This document shows, in pieces, positions 31,759 through 42,511 of a stretch of DNA of 64,000 nt. A model generated the notes under the pieces. It had not been told where the DNA came from, searched no databases, and saw only the letters and a program-made list of their open reading frames with translations. Positions within the stretch are counted from its first letter, which is position 1, and every line of letters begins with the position of its first letter. The translations under genes and the position numbers were made by a program. The stretch is from Cyanidiococcus yangmingshanensis (lineage: Eukaryota; Rhodophyta; Bangiophyceae; Cyanidiales; Cyanidiaceae). The stretch is from NCBI GenBank assembly GCA_013995675.1, contig VWRR01000002.1, forward strand, positions 496,001-560,000. The letters are read 5' to 3'.

Positions 31759-34700
31759 ATGCACTCGATCAGTGCAGCTCCGTTGCTCTCTCAACTGAAC
31801 GATCCCGAAGTCGAACTGCAAAAATATGCGATTGTGAAACTGCTCGATCTAGTTGACTTGTGTTGGGCCGAAGTCGCCTCCTTCTTGCCGAAGATCGAGG
31901 AACTGAACGAGAACTTGGAATGGGACAAGGCTTCGCGGCAACGCGCTGCGTTGTTGGCCGCCAAAGTCTTGTTTCATCTCGGCGATACAGATGAGGCACT
32001 TTTATATGCGCTTTCGGCTGGAGACATGTTCGTCATTGACGATGATAGCGAGTTTTCACGGGTCTTGAGGGCTCGCTGTTTGGACAAATATGTGGAGTGG
32101 CGGTTGGCCGAGGATGATTCGAACGAGTCCTCTGTGCTGCCGATGGTGACAGGGGAGGCAACACCGCAGGCCCTCGAAACGGTCATCAACCGCATCATCT
32201 GGTCGTGCATCAGTGCGGGGGAGTACAACGAAGCGCTGGGCATTGCTCTTGAGTCTATGCGTCTGGACGCGCTCAGCGCTGTGCTGGAGGCGGCGACGAC
32301 GAACGGGCAGATGACTACCCTTTTGGAGTACGCGATCACCTGTTGCCAGGAGTTGCTGACGAAACGAAAGCACCGAGAAAGCATATTGCGACATCTCGTG
32401 GAATGGCAGCGCCAGTTGCCTGTTGCTCAGGTTGATGCAACCATGCTTTGTCGTTGTCTGGTGCTGCTACGAGACGCGCAGAGTATCGCTCATGTTCTGG
32501 AGACCCAGATGAAACAGCATAATGAGTTATTGGCCTATCAGATTGCCTTTGATCTGTGGGACCATGATGAACGGGTCCTGGTTGCGCAGGTTCGAGCGGC
32601 GATCACCCCCGCTGCCGAGGCGACAACAAACTCTTTACATCCGGATGAGCGTCAGATCGCGTCGGACTGGTCTACTCTGAACCTGATCCTCAGTGGCTGT
32701 GCTCCGTCAGAACTTTATCTAGACTTTCTGCGTCGGCGGAGCTGTTTTGATAAGCGGCTCCTCAAGTCCTTGCTACACCGAGTGATTGCACCCCTGTCCC
32801 TGGCACAGTCTGCGATTCTCTTCGCGTACGGAATCGGCTTTGCAGGGACTGCTGATGATACTTTCTTACGGGACAATGTTGAGTGGCTCGCACGCACATC
32901 AAACTGGACGAAGTTCTCTGCGACTGCATCCCTAGGCGTCGTCCATATGCGCAACGCGGAGCAAGCATTAGCCCTACTGGCTCCGTACATTTCATCCCAT
33001 CAGGGATCATCGACAGGTTCAGCGTATTCTGAGGGCGGCGCGTTGTATGCTTTGGGGCTCATCGCCGCGAGTGGTATCGAGGCCAGTCGGATTGCGGAAT
33101 ACCGCCGTTATCTTTTAGAAATTCTGCGCAATACTGGGACAAACGAGGTGATTCAGCATGGTGCTTGTCTGGGGCTTGGTCTCTGTGCACTCGGCGACGG
33201 AGAGCGCGATGACGGCAGCCGGAGCCCGTCCGAAAACGATGTCTTTCAGGAGCTCCGAAATGTACTGTACATGGACTCGGCGCTTTCTGGAGAGGCAGCA
33301 GCATTGGGCATGGGCATGTTGCTCCTCGGCTCTGGAGATGAGAGCGCGATCGAGCAGATGCTGGAGTACTCTCGAGAGACTCAGCACCAGAAAATCACAC
33401 GTGGCCTCGCAGTCGGACTCGCATTGATCGTCTATGGCTTGGAGGATGAGGCCGAGCCGCTCATACGCCAGATGCTTTCCTCAGAGGACGCCGCCATCCG
33501 CTACGGAGCGATGTTTGCCACAGGCCTCGCGTACTGTGGCTCTGGAAATAATGATGCCACGAAGCGCCTCCTTCACGCGGCCGTAAGTGACGTCAATGAT
33601 GATGTTCGACGGACAGCAGTCATGAATCTGGGCTTTGTTTTCGCTCGAGATTACGAGCAGTTGCCACAAGTTGTCGGGCTGTTGGCCGAGTCCTACAACC
33701 CTCATGTGCGATACGGTGCTGCTATGGCACTTGGTATTGGGTGTGCATGCTCTGGAAACAATGAGGCCGCGGAGATCGTTCAGAAACTAGCGAATGATAC
33801 AGTGGATTTCGTCCGGCAAGGAGCTCTCATTGCCCAAGCGATGCTTTACCAACACCACAACAAAGAGCGCAGCGATGCCGCGACTGATTTGCGAAAGCGA
33901 TTTGACAACATCGCAAAGGATAAGCACGAGGAAACGCTGACCAAGTTTGGTGCCGTGTTGGCGCTCGGCGTCATCGATGCCGGCGGGCGCAATGCAGAGA
34001 TTGCTTTGCACTCGCGGCTCACTCGGAGCTTGCGACCTGCAGCGGTTGCGGGCATGGCATTATTTCTTCAGTACTGGTACTGGTATCCCATGGTGCCTTT
34101 TCTGACGCTCGCCATGCGACCAGCAGCATGCATTCTGGTGAACCGTGATATGCAGTTGATTCGTGTCCAATTGGATGTCGATGGAGGTGCCGAACGCCTG
34201 GGCCAATTCGGCTACGCACCGATGTTCGAAGACGAAGACAATAAGCAGGAACGGAAACGCGAGAAAACGGTACTTTCAGTGACTGCCAAAGCGGATCGGT
34301 TACGCCGAACTCATCAGGCACTGCGGGAAAAGAGCGAATCTGAATCAACGTCCGCGTTAGAGAAGAAGCTAAGAACAGACCCGGATACGCACTTGGCGCT
34401 GGAGCAGATGGACGTGGATTCGAGTCGAGCAGACGACGGGGCAGCATCTTCGGGGACTATGGCCACCCGCGAGATCGAGAACGATGAGAAAGTTGATGTC
34501 AAAACAAGTGCCGCGAATGCGTCAAGCGCCGCGCTTACCATAGCACCGCTTCTGGACAATCCCGCCCGGGTGCTCAGCGCGCATGAGCGATGGATATCGC
34601 TGAGCAAATCCGCAGCCTCAGCTTGGAGAGCTGTACGGCGCGGAGCTGGCATTGTGCTCGTTGAAAGAAACTCCGTGGATGATGCGCTCAACGCGGACGC

Positions 34701-34977
34701 TCCGGACAGTATTGTGGAAAGGATGCCGCCGCTGGCGCCGCCGCTTGCACTCGCCAATGGCATCCGTCACCATGAAACGACTGGTACGAACGAGCATCGA
34801 GCGTATGAAGACGAAGACCAAGAACCTGAACCCCCGGAGCCATTCGAGTATACGGGCAATGTTTCATCCATTGGCGGGGCGCCTGGGACGGATGCGTCAC
34901 GGAAAAACGAACACGATGGCGACGCTGACCGCAAACCCCCAGGACCCGATCAGGATGATGATACCGCTGCAGCCTAG
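31759..34977 (+). CDS. RPN2: 26S proteasome regulatory subunit Rpn2 (PSMD1)
   Basis: About 1072 residues from the ATG at 31759. Frames upstream of it (from 31699) add only a His/Arg-rich stretch. The N-terminal helical region opens with AAPLLSQLNDPEVELQKYAI, close to the family's LLSLLDEPEPELKLYAL. The central toroid of PC repeats carries alternating GLG/ALG units: GALYALGLIAASG, HGACLGLGLCALG, GEAAALGMGMLLLGSG, YGAMFATGLAYCGSGNN, and ALGIGCACSGN. A PMVPFLTLAMRPA block and a basic-acidic linker follow, then an acidic Pro-rich C-terminus. Rpn2 scaffolds the base of the 19S particle and positions Rpn13 through its extreme C-terminus. The frame is intact and intron-free, and the size is close to human PSMD1 (953) plus a longer tail. 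Confidence 0.96.
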   Translation: MHSISAAPLLSQLNDPEVELQKYAIVKLLDLVDLCWAEVASFLPKIEELNENLEWDKASRQRAALLAAKVLFHLGDTDEALLYALSAGDMFVIDDDSEFSRVLRARCLDKYVEWRLAEDDSNESSVLPMVTGEATPQALETVINRIIWSCISAGEYNEALGIALESMRLDALSAVLEAATTNGQMTTLLEYAITCCQELLTKRKHRESILRHLVEWQRQLPVAQVDATMLCRCLVLLRDAQSIAHVLETQMKQHNELLAYQIAFDLWDHDERVLVAQVRAAITPAAEATTNSLHPDERQIASDWSTLNLILSGCAPSELYLDFLRRRSCFDKRLLKSLLHRVIAPLSLAQSAILFAYGIGFAGTADDTFLRDNVEWLARTSNWTKFSATASLGVVHMRNAEQALALLAPYISSHQGSSTGSAYSEGGALYALGLIAASGIEASRIAEYRRYLLEILRNTGTNEVIQHGACLGLGLCALGDGERDDGSRSPSENDVFQELRNVLYMDSALSGEAAALGMGMLLLGSGDESAIEQMLEYSRETQHQKITRGLAVGLALIVYGLEDEAEPLIRQMLSSEDAAIRYGAMFATGLAYCGSGNNDATKRLLHAAVSDVNDDVRRTAVMNLGFVFARDYEQLPQVVGLLAESYNPHVRYGAAMALGIGCACSGNNEAAEIVQKLANDTVDFVRQGALIAQAMLYQHHNKERSDAATDLRKRFDNIAKDKHEETLTKFGAVLALGVIDAGGRNAEIALHSRLTRSLRPAAVAGMALFLQYWYWYPMVPFLTLAMRPAACILVNRDMQLIRVQLDVDGGAERLGQFGYAPMFEDEDNKQERKREKTVLSVTAKADRLRRTHQALREKSESESTSALEKKLRTDPDTHLALEQMDVDSSRADDGAASSGTMATREIENDEKVDVKTSAANASSAALTIAPLLDNPARVLSAHERWISLSKSAASAWRAVRRGAGIVLVERNSVDDALNADAPDSIVERMPPLAPPLALANGIRHHETTGTNEHRAYEDEDQEPEPPEPFEYTGNVSSIGGAPGTDASRKNEHDGDADRKPPGPDQDDDTAAA

Positions 34978-35718
34978 GTTGCCCAAGGATCGTTTGAATT
35001 CATGATTCAATAAAAGAAAGGCATCGTTTTTGCATTCCGAGAATTTTTCGAGTCTTTGGTGTTAAAGTATCTGGCCCGATCGTGACGTGGCTGATGCGCG
35101 CCGTCTCGATGGTTGACACCTTGTCGAGGCCTGCATGAAATGTTGTCTGCGACCATGGAATTGAAACATTCTGACAAGTACCTGGACCGAATCTCGACGA
35201 AAATGGCATTCTCCGGATCACTATTCGGGGCGTGTCGTGGACATCCGCGAACGCCGCTGCACGGCAGAGATGCAATGTCTCCAACTGCCCCAGCGTAAGC
35301 TTCACTCACAGATACCATACAGCGGAACAGAACTCCAGAACAAAGGTGTCTTGAAACTTCAATACGCATTCCTTGATGTAACAGATGCGACCAATCGAAA
35401 GCGAAGCATTCCCGTAGAAGTCGGGTGGTTCGCCCGAAAAGTTATCAGCCAAGATCCGTATCAAAGCAGCGGAGTACGCTGAGGTTGCTGGAGCGCATTT
35501 CATGACGTACCGAAACCATCTTGCGATCTTCATGCGCTCGACAACCTCGTTTCTGGTCGTGCACGATTCATCTCGGAGGATGCTTCGCAGCGCTATGCGC
35601 CAGTTGCAGCGCAGCGAAACGGATGCTGCGTATGGCGAATCCACCAAGTCCCTGAACAGACGCTTAAGATGCCCCATTTTTCCAGGGGTCATGGAATCGA
35701 TCTCTTCCGCTCCGACAC
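34978..35718. other. Intergenic stretch between convergent genes
   Basis: A minus-strand frame (35306-35746) of about 146 codons runs into the end of the exchanger gene in another frame. It lacks an ATG at its beginning (a second codon pair gives ATG 35740) and I see no motif in it. AATAAA-like sequence (TCAATAAAAG) at about 35008 follows the RPN2 stop and may be its polyadenylation signal. Confidence 0.5.
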
Positions 35719-37365
35719 TCAAGTTGTGTAGTAGAAGCATACGCAAGTGATCAGGTAAACTGCGAGGAGCTCTAAGCCCTCGAGCCAGTTGCTCGCACTA
35801 TCCCGCATGGTGTTCACAACCACAACCGTCGATGCAATCAGCGCAAACCCGCCAAACATGGGAATCTGCAACGTCAATGGCGTACCCAGCATCCACGCAA
35901 CCAGGACAAGGACGGGAAAGACCAGCAGACCAATCTGAACGGCCGAGCCAATCGCAATCCGCACCGCAAGATCCATCTTATTCTGCAGCGCCATGGAGAC
36001 AGCACCCAGATGCTCCGCAATGTTGCCCACCAGAGGCATCAGAATAAACGAGATAAAAGTGGGTGGCAGTGCCAGGGATGCCGCCGCTGCGTCCAGGGCG
36101 CCAACGAGCCGATCGGTGCAAAGTGAGACAAGGAGCGTACAGGTTAGCAGAAGCAGGATGTTCGCCCAGAGACTCATCTCCGGTCCGTCTGCGGATGCGC
36201 CAACATCCGTCTCCACATCTGCATGTCGCTGCATCTCAGGATGATTGGTCTTGGGTTGAACGTAGGTGTTCGCGCCTGTTGTCGTCGCGATATCATCCAA
36301 AGGAATCACCCCAGACGAGGCACTCAAGTGACGCTCACCTGACGAGCACAGCGTCCCAGCTTCCAAGGCACGGACCTGAACGTCTGTCCTGCAAAGCTCT
36401 TCGGGCTCTATCGGCGTTGCAGGAGTGCGCGCATGCAAACGATGCGTGTTCATCGAAAATCTCGTCTCATTGGACACGTGTCCGAATGCGTGCGTTGGTT
36501 TTGTGGCTGCACGCATCGTTTGCATGCGTGTCTCTGTGCTGTCCGCCTGGCCATGCGTGTACGCATGAGTGTACAGTTCGAAAACGAGGTAGGCGATGTA
36601 GAGGAGGAGAAGCGATACTGCAGTCCATCGAGAGACCCGCAAGTCCCATGTTTCTTCTTCTGCTGCTGCGGCAGGAGCTGCAACCTCTTTTCGATGGACG
36701 TGGATTGCTTGGTCGAAGACGGTTGGGAAGAGCAGTCCGATCGTCGCAATGTACAGAATGCTCATGTTTGTGTCGCTGAAAGTTGATGCAAAGGATTGTT
36801 CACGGAAATAGAAACCGCCAAGGAGGAAGCAGAAACCAGTGACGAAGAGTTCGTTGCCGATGATGGAGCCGAGCATTGTAGCTTTGAGGACATCGGTCAT
36901 GTTATGGCGGAGAGCGGCGATCGCAAAGATGAGCTCAACTGCATTGCCAAAAGTAGCGTTCAAGAGCGCGCCCCATGCTGCATTGGAATACCAAGCAATG
37001 TCCTCGGTGAAGCGACCGAGCAAAATTCCGAGCGGGAAGATACCTAAAAAGTTGCTCAGGAAAATGATGAGCGGGCTTGAGTGGAAAAGATCACCCGCCA
37101 ACCCCAATGGCACGAGCGGCAACAAAACGTTGAGGCGATAGCGCATCCAAGAGTATGGGAGCAAGTGCTCTAATCGGCTTGGTGGCGAGCACAGTCGCTG
37201 ATGAGGCCGCCGTCGCGACCAGTGCTCTGGGAACAGCTCCAAGTGCTCCGTCGAGACGCGCTCATGGTCACTGAACGACTCACGCAAGGGCAGCAGTGCA
37301 TCCAACTCGCCGAAAACGGGCTCGAGACTTTGTGAGCGAGCCGAGTTCGGCTGCGGCCCCTGCAT
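35719..37365 (-). CDS. CAX: Vacuolar-type Ca2+/H+ exchanger (CAX/VCX1 family)
   Basis: 548 residues from the ATG at 37365. The two repeats of the exchanger are clear. The c-1 region GNAVELIFAIAALRHNM lies near residue 136, preceded by LGRFTEDIAWYSNAAWGALLNATF. The c-2 region GNIAEHLGAVSMALQNKMD lies near residue 445 within a block of hydrophobic helices. Between them sits an unusually long hydrophilic loop (about residues 235-400), His/Thr-rich with an acidic part near DVETDVGASADGPE, where other CAX proteins have a short acidic helix. The N-terminal 90 residues are cytosolic and polar, the position of autoinhibitory segments in plant CAX. It exchanges Ca2+ (sometimes Mn2+) for protons at the vacuole. 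Head-to-head with eIF3j. Confidence 0.95.
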   Translation of the reverse strand: MQGPQPNSARSQSLEPVFGELDALLPLRESFSDHERVSTEHLELFPEHWSRRRPHQRLCSPPSRLEHLLPYSWMRYRLNVLLPLVPLGLAGDLFHSSPLIIFLSNFLGIFPLGILLGRFTEDIAWYSNAAWGALLNATFGNAVELIFAIAALRHNMTDVLKATMLGSIIGNELFVTGFCFLLGGFYFREQSFASTFSDTNMSILYIATIGLLFPTVFDQAIHVHRKEVAAPAAAAEEETWDLRVSRWTAVSLLLLYIAYLVFELYTHAYTHGQADSTETRMQTMRAATKPTHAFGHVSNETRFSMNTHRLHARTPATPIEPEELCRTDVQVRALEAGTLCSSGERHLSASSGVIPLDDIATTTGANTYVQPKTNHPEMQRHADVETDVGASADGPEMSLWANILLLLTCTLLVSLCTDRLVGALDAAAASLALPPTFISFILMPLVGNIAEHLGAVSMALQNKMDLAVRIAIGSAVQIGLLVFPVLVLVAWMLGTPLTLQIPMFGGFALIASTVVVVNTMRDSASNWLEGLELLAVYLITCVCFYYTT

Positions 37366-37576
37366 GGCGAACCGGTAGACAAACGTTCTCGTGCGGCGGG
37401 CATCGCCACATGAATCGGTTCGAGGGAGCCACCTACCGTGCGCGCCCCAGTTTGGCGACGATTCCTCGTACCCCAACTATACGTGTTGCTTCTCTTCGCG
37501 TTTGCGTGCTGTTGAGTTACCGGCACCGGTCGCGTCACGTTCTCCGAGTCAACACGCGAGTGCTCTACAGCCAATC
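37366..37576. promoter_or_regulatory. Shared divergent promoter region, CAX / EIF3J
   Basis: 211 bases between two head-to-head start codons. It must hold both promoters, unless they reach into coding sequence. No canonical TATA is seen. The stretch stays open in the eIF3j frame upstream of its ATG, but that part does not resemble the family. Confidence 0.5.
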
Positions 37577-38410
37577 ATGCAGTCGCATTCGAGTATACCA
37601 GTGGCGGACAGTTGGGAGGATGACGAGCTCGAGTTCGACTTGAACGCCGGAGCGGCGGTGGACGCCCGCTTTCGACAACAACAAGTGCAGACAAAGGCGC
37701 CAGTGCAATCGAAACGCTCGGACACTGAACTTGATCCCACGCTCGCCGCAAAAATAGCACAACGCAAACAACAAGAAGAAGAGCAGCTAGAGAGGCAACG
37801 GGCGATTCAGGCTGAACTGGACGCGCTTCCGGAGGCGGCTCGTAAACTGCGTCTCCGAAAACTGGCCCAAGATGCCGACCTTGAACACGCCAAGGAATGG
37901 TTGGACAGCTCGAGTGCATTGCCGACAAGCGCCAACAGCACCCAGTCGGCTGCCTTTTCCTTGGACACTGCAGTGCCGCGGACCAAGGCCGAGTTGGATC
38001 GTTTCGCCCAAGTGCTGGTTGACCGGCTCGCAACCATTCGACGAGGAGCCAAAACCCCACGATCGTACATTCTTTTTCTGAAAGAGCTCTTGCATGGACT
38101 TTTCGTTACGAGTGATGTTCTTAGTCTAGGAGAGGTGTCAGAATTGGCGGCGTATGTCCAAGACACGCTCAAGAGCGAACGTGAGCAACGCGAACGATGC
38201 GGCCCAGTGTCAAGTAGCACGCCTGCTCCATCTGGTGGTGCTTCGGCTGCAGGGACCGCTGCACATCCTGCATTGAGCAAAGGAGCAAAGAAGGCAACGA
38301 TTCGAGTCGAGCGAGGAGACGAATTTGCGGCGTTTGCCGTCGGAGGTACGCGACGAGGTGCAAACGCGGTTCCGGACCTTGTCCACGACGACGATGAAGA
38401 TTTTATGTGA
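37577..38410 (+). CDS. EIF3J: Translation initiation factor eIF3 subunit J (Hcr1)
   Basis: 277 residues from the ATG at 37577. It starts SHSSIPVADSWEDDELEFDL, the acidic SWDDE motif that opens eIF3j and contacts eIF3b. A Lys/Gln/Glu-rich coiled coil follows (AAKIAQRKQQEEEQLERQR), then a mid-region KTKAEL...FAQVLVDRLATI matching the family's helical domain. The C-terminal acidic tip is DLVHDDDEDFM. The family promotes 40S recruitment and start-site accuracy, and acts with ABCE1 in recycling. It is intact and intron-free. The conserved N-terminus fixes the start at this ATG rather than at upstream codons of the same frame. Confidence 0.93.
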   Translation: MQSHSSIPVADSWEDDELEFDLNAGAAVDARFRQQQVQTKAPVQSKRSDTELDPTLAAKIAQRKQQEEEQLERQRAIQAELDALPEAARKLRLRKLAQDADLEHAKEWLDSSSALPTSANSTQSAAFSLDTAVPRTKAELDRFAQVLVDRLATIRRGAKTPRSYILFLKELLHGLFVTSDVLSLGEVSELAAYVQDTLKSEREQRERCGPVSSSTPAPSGGASAAGTAAHPALSKGAKKATIRVERGDEFAAFAVGGTRRGANAVPDLVHDDDEDFM

Positions 38411-38769
38411 ACATGGGCAGGTCGTGGCATCATCGAGATAGATAATAACAGACGTGGCGAATACACGAAATATCAGTGAATACTCCGAGTTCGCGGTGCC
38501 GCTACATCTACCCAAGCGAGGTTTTGTCGCTCGTCGCTGCTCAAAAGTGGTCCTGCTCATCGGCGCCTGCAGTCTATCGGATGATTGCTGCAAGCCGCTC
38601 GCGTTTCTTGACGCGTTCATTCAGCTGACACCTAGAACGCCTGACCTAGATCAGTGTTGATCCCCGACTTGAAGACTCTCTTTTCCGAAACTCGTTTCGA
38701 ATCTATTCACGGAAAAGAACGTCATCAAAAACAGTCGTTCATGAGGCTAGCTGAGCAAATCGCTGGGAA
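38411..38769. other. Intergenic stretch between convergent genes
   Basis: 359 bases between the stops of eIF3j and the primase locus; nothing recognised. Confidence 0.6.
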
Positions 38770-41700
38770 TCACTGCAACCGCCGCAGCGCATTTAAGAGC
38801 GGTTTGCCTTCACTTTGCCAGAATTTTTCGAGACGCACCATCTCCTCTGAAATGGCATTGATCTCATTCAGATAGGCCTGACAACGTCGCCCGACATCGC
38901 CGTCCAAGAGCGCAAGTGCCTCCTGTAACGACGGTGATATGGATCTCCCTGCACCGATTCCACGACGGAGCGACAAGGACGCGTACGGCGGGCGTGACGC
39001 CGGTGCTCCGCCTCGAGCGGCATCGGCAGCACCGCCAGTCCTCGACGCTTTCATCCGAGCGATCTCGGTCTGCAGCTCTGCAACCGCAGCACTCCAAGAT
39101 TGCCACGTCAATGCCAAGCGAACCTGGCAACGCAGATACTGCAGCCATGCAACCTGAGTGGCGAATTCATCATCCGCTCCCTCTCGGTCCACATGGAGCC
39201 AGACAGATACCGCAGGACTATGGTTTTTTGCCCATGGTCGCTCTCGTGGCTGCAATCGTGAGCCTTGGTGCGGTCCATCTGAAACGGAATCCGAGCAGGA
39301 TACACTGGACGTTAGGAACCGGTCCCCGTACGGCGCCTGTTCGCTGCTGTTGGTTTGCGTGGCAGGCAGCACCCCTATCGATCTGATCGCAAGCGCGACT
39401 GCGTCCTGTGTACGAAAGGCATTCGAACTCGCCTCGTCTTCAGGGTTGTCGAAATCTGCGCTCGGGTAGAAGTGATCATGTGGGTGACGTTGGGGCGATA
39501 TCGAACTGGAAGGAGCATAGCTCGCCGCATGCAAATCGTCCTCTAAAGCCACGTTCGGGATATCATTGTTTGGGGGTTGCATGGACACTAGTCCTGCCGC
39601 GTCCTCGTCTCGATGATGTCGCTGGTATGGCTCGGGGAACATGCCTACTTTTTTCATGGCCATTTCAAGCGTTTCATTAGGCGGGAAAATATAAAGTTCC
39701 TCTTCGTTCACGGGCTGTTTCGGCTCCTCCGTGTCCTGCGCTGTGGAAGACGGAGCGCCTCCTCCGAGCAGCGCGAATCCTGTCTGGGGCACCACCGGAC
39801 TGAAAACCTCCTTCGGAATGAGATAGAGATCTAGAGCGTTTTGATGAACTCGAGGCAACGTGTCGTGCTCGTGCTCGTTCAGCTGCCGCTGCTGTTGGTA
39901 ATGTTGATTAGCGGTAGACATTGTATCCAGATTAGCTATATCTAGCTCGTGGAGGATACCGTCATCAAAGAGTGTATCGGCGATAGTTGCAGCATCCTCA
40001 AGAGGACATACTCGACCGGTCTGAAGGGCAGCTCCATACGAATCGACCTCCAAGCCCAGCAGGTATGCAACTGCTCGCCGCACTGACGACATCGTAATGA
40101 GATCGAGCAGGGGAATCGAGTCTCTGATCAAGTTCTGTTGCCAGGCTTGGCGTTGAGCGGCGGTCCCGCAGACCACGACCCGTAAAAGTTTGAGCTCAGC
40201 TCGTATCCAAGGGGGATAACTGTTGAATGGCGCAGGCATAACCGTTAGAGGTACACCAGATGAGCTTCCGCGCCATCCAGAGGCCGTGTGCGCGTACAGC
40301 GTCTGATCTTGCTTTTTCAGCGCTCGTACACTAGCAGAAAGTCTACCATTTGTCGGAGGAAAGGCAGGCGGAGCGTGAGTCCGCACTGGCTGATCCTGGA
40401 TTCGTATACGAAGTTCGTTTGCGAGATCTTGGCATGGATCATCAAGCCCGTGAAACGGAACATAGAGCTTACCAATCTCGCTGGCCACCATTGTTAAGAG
40501 TGCCTCGCTGTCAGCGTGAGAGAGATGCGCTCGTCGGATCGATGTGGCGATAGCTTCGAGACAGTCGTTGAGCGCTGGCACTCCAGCGCCAAAACAGTCG
40601 GGTTACATCGTTCTCAGGTGCGATGCCTCGTCGAGACGATTCAACAGCCGCAACATAAGCGTTCAGTCGCTCCATGATTTCGTGCCGCCACCAGATTCTA
40701 GCATGAGCGACGACTTGAGTGAGGTAAGCTTGGTGACCGTAGCGTTGAACGAATTCATCAGCGTCCTTCACACCTGATGGTAATTCCGCGACAAGTAGAT
40801 CATAAAAAGGCTGGCGCCCCGAGCCGTTCAACTGGTCCAGGAACATGTCAAGGGTCCGCTTGGTTGCTCGGATTCCGGCCTCGTCCTGGTCGAGCTGCAG
40901 AATAATTCGAGGTCGTTGATCGCTCTGCAGCCGATGGGCGCATGCGCGTCCAAGATGCTGCGCAAGCTGCACCAACAACTGAAAATGAGACGGAGTCACG
41001 CTTGTTCCTAGTGCGGCTACCGCGAACCAGATCCCTTCCTGGTGCAATCGAAGCACGTCAAGATAGCCTTCGACGAGGATCACGCAAGGTCCGACTTGGT
41101 CGACTGTTGTCCACTCGTCTGCAAAAGCTTCGGGCGAGCGAATTCGTTCCATGACTTGCGCCATTCCGAAGAGGATTCTGGACTTGTGAAAGGCAGGCGT
41201 CTCGGGTGTGTTCAGATACTTGGGACCAAACATGGTCTCATCAGGTAAAGTCGGAACTGCTGTTTCTGCTTTGCTCGGCAAGGGTCTGTTTCGGATCTCC
41301 TCAGAGATGGCCGTAAAGCGCCCGTTGCTCTTCAACGCCGAGAAAAGGGGCGAGACACTCGGTTCAGAAGGGTATGCGGTCACCGCTCCATTGCCAGTGA
41401 CGTGCTCGAGCACCCTTGATTCGGTCTCGACGCATCTGGTGAATTCCAGCTGACGACCACCAAAGCCAACAACACGACCTTCCACATCCCGAATAGGAAT
41501 CATAATGCGACCACGAAAGACATCATAGAGACTTTGCTCTAATGCCCTTCCGTTCAGCTTGTCGCCTTTCGAAGCTGTATGACGCGTCTTTGCTAAGCCG
41601 GCAAGAATTAGATCCTCTGCTACCACTGGAATTTCAGTCTGCTCATACAACATGTACTGGACGAGCGCTCGCCAATGAAGTGGAGCGTAACCGATTCCGA

Positions 41701-42511
41701 ACGCGTCCACGGTGTGTGCTGTTAGGTTTCGCGTCTCATAGAGATAACGAAGAACATCGCGGGCTTCCGTTGAGGCACTTGCAGAGCTTCGCTGCATCAC
41801 CTCCAGCTGTTGCTGAAAGAATCGGAATGCCAGGGCATTCAGACGCAGTACCTGCTCCTGCTCAGCAGCCTGTATCGAAAAATCCTCGTTCTCGATGGAC
41901 TCTTCGAACGAAACACACTCTAGCTGCGCTGGAACCAGATCCAGTGAACGCGTTCGCTTCGGCTCCGCAGATACAAATGCAGGCTCTGAGTAGGTGACAC
42001 CGCTCGCGTAAGTGAGCAGCTCCTGTGCCGCTGTGCGAAAGTCGATTTGCTTCAGGTCCATGAGGAAACGTACCGCGTCACCGCGAGCCCCGCAACCAAA
42101 GCAGCGATATGAACCGCGCTCGTTATCCACCAAAAGACTTGCGCTTCGTTCCTCGTGAAAAGGACACAAACACATGTAACGGTTGGTCCCAGTTGATCGA
42201 AACGAACGCACGTGTTGGCGCACCAGCTCGAACAGTGGAACCCGCTTTTTCGCCTCCTGCAGAGCCGCTCTATCGAAGCCGCGACACAGCACAACGCTGC
42301 GCCTGTATCGCCCTGAGCTACGGTCGTGTTCACGCGACCTGACCATAATCCGAGCACAAACAAAACTCGACGCGTGAACATGAGAGAACTCAACTGGGCA
42401 CGTGAACGCGAACACATCACACGCCTGCCAAGGTCTCCAACGACGAGCCGTCGTTGAAACTCGCGGACGATGCCACGAGCTCACCTCGCCTGTCATGCTC
42501 TGGTTCCACAT
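38770..42511 (-). CDS. Organellar DnaG-type DNA primase with long C-terminal half (one frame break)
   Basis: ATG at 42511, then a Trp/Arg/Ser-rich leader of about 70 residues that could target an organelle. The CHC2 zinc ribbon follows (MCLCPFHEERSASL...YRCFGCGARGDAVRFLM, near residues 110-145). The RNA-polymerase domain has IMIPIRDVEGRVVGFGGR and FHKSRILFG. The TOPRIM part has VILVEGYLDVLRLHQ (Glu near 480) and IILQLDQDEAGIRAT (DxD near 540). The first frame stops at 40511, but a second frame overlaps it and continues for about 600 residues. It reads ...IATSIRRAHLSHADSEALL, then IRAELKLLRVVVCGTAAQRQ, close to the ERELLRLLL..PE segment of DnaG C-terminal domains. A single indel between 40511 and 40607 would join them. 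Red algal DnaG primases act in the plastid. A polar Asn/Gln/His-rich region of some 250 residues in the C-terminal half is unusual. Confidence 0.85.
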
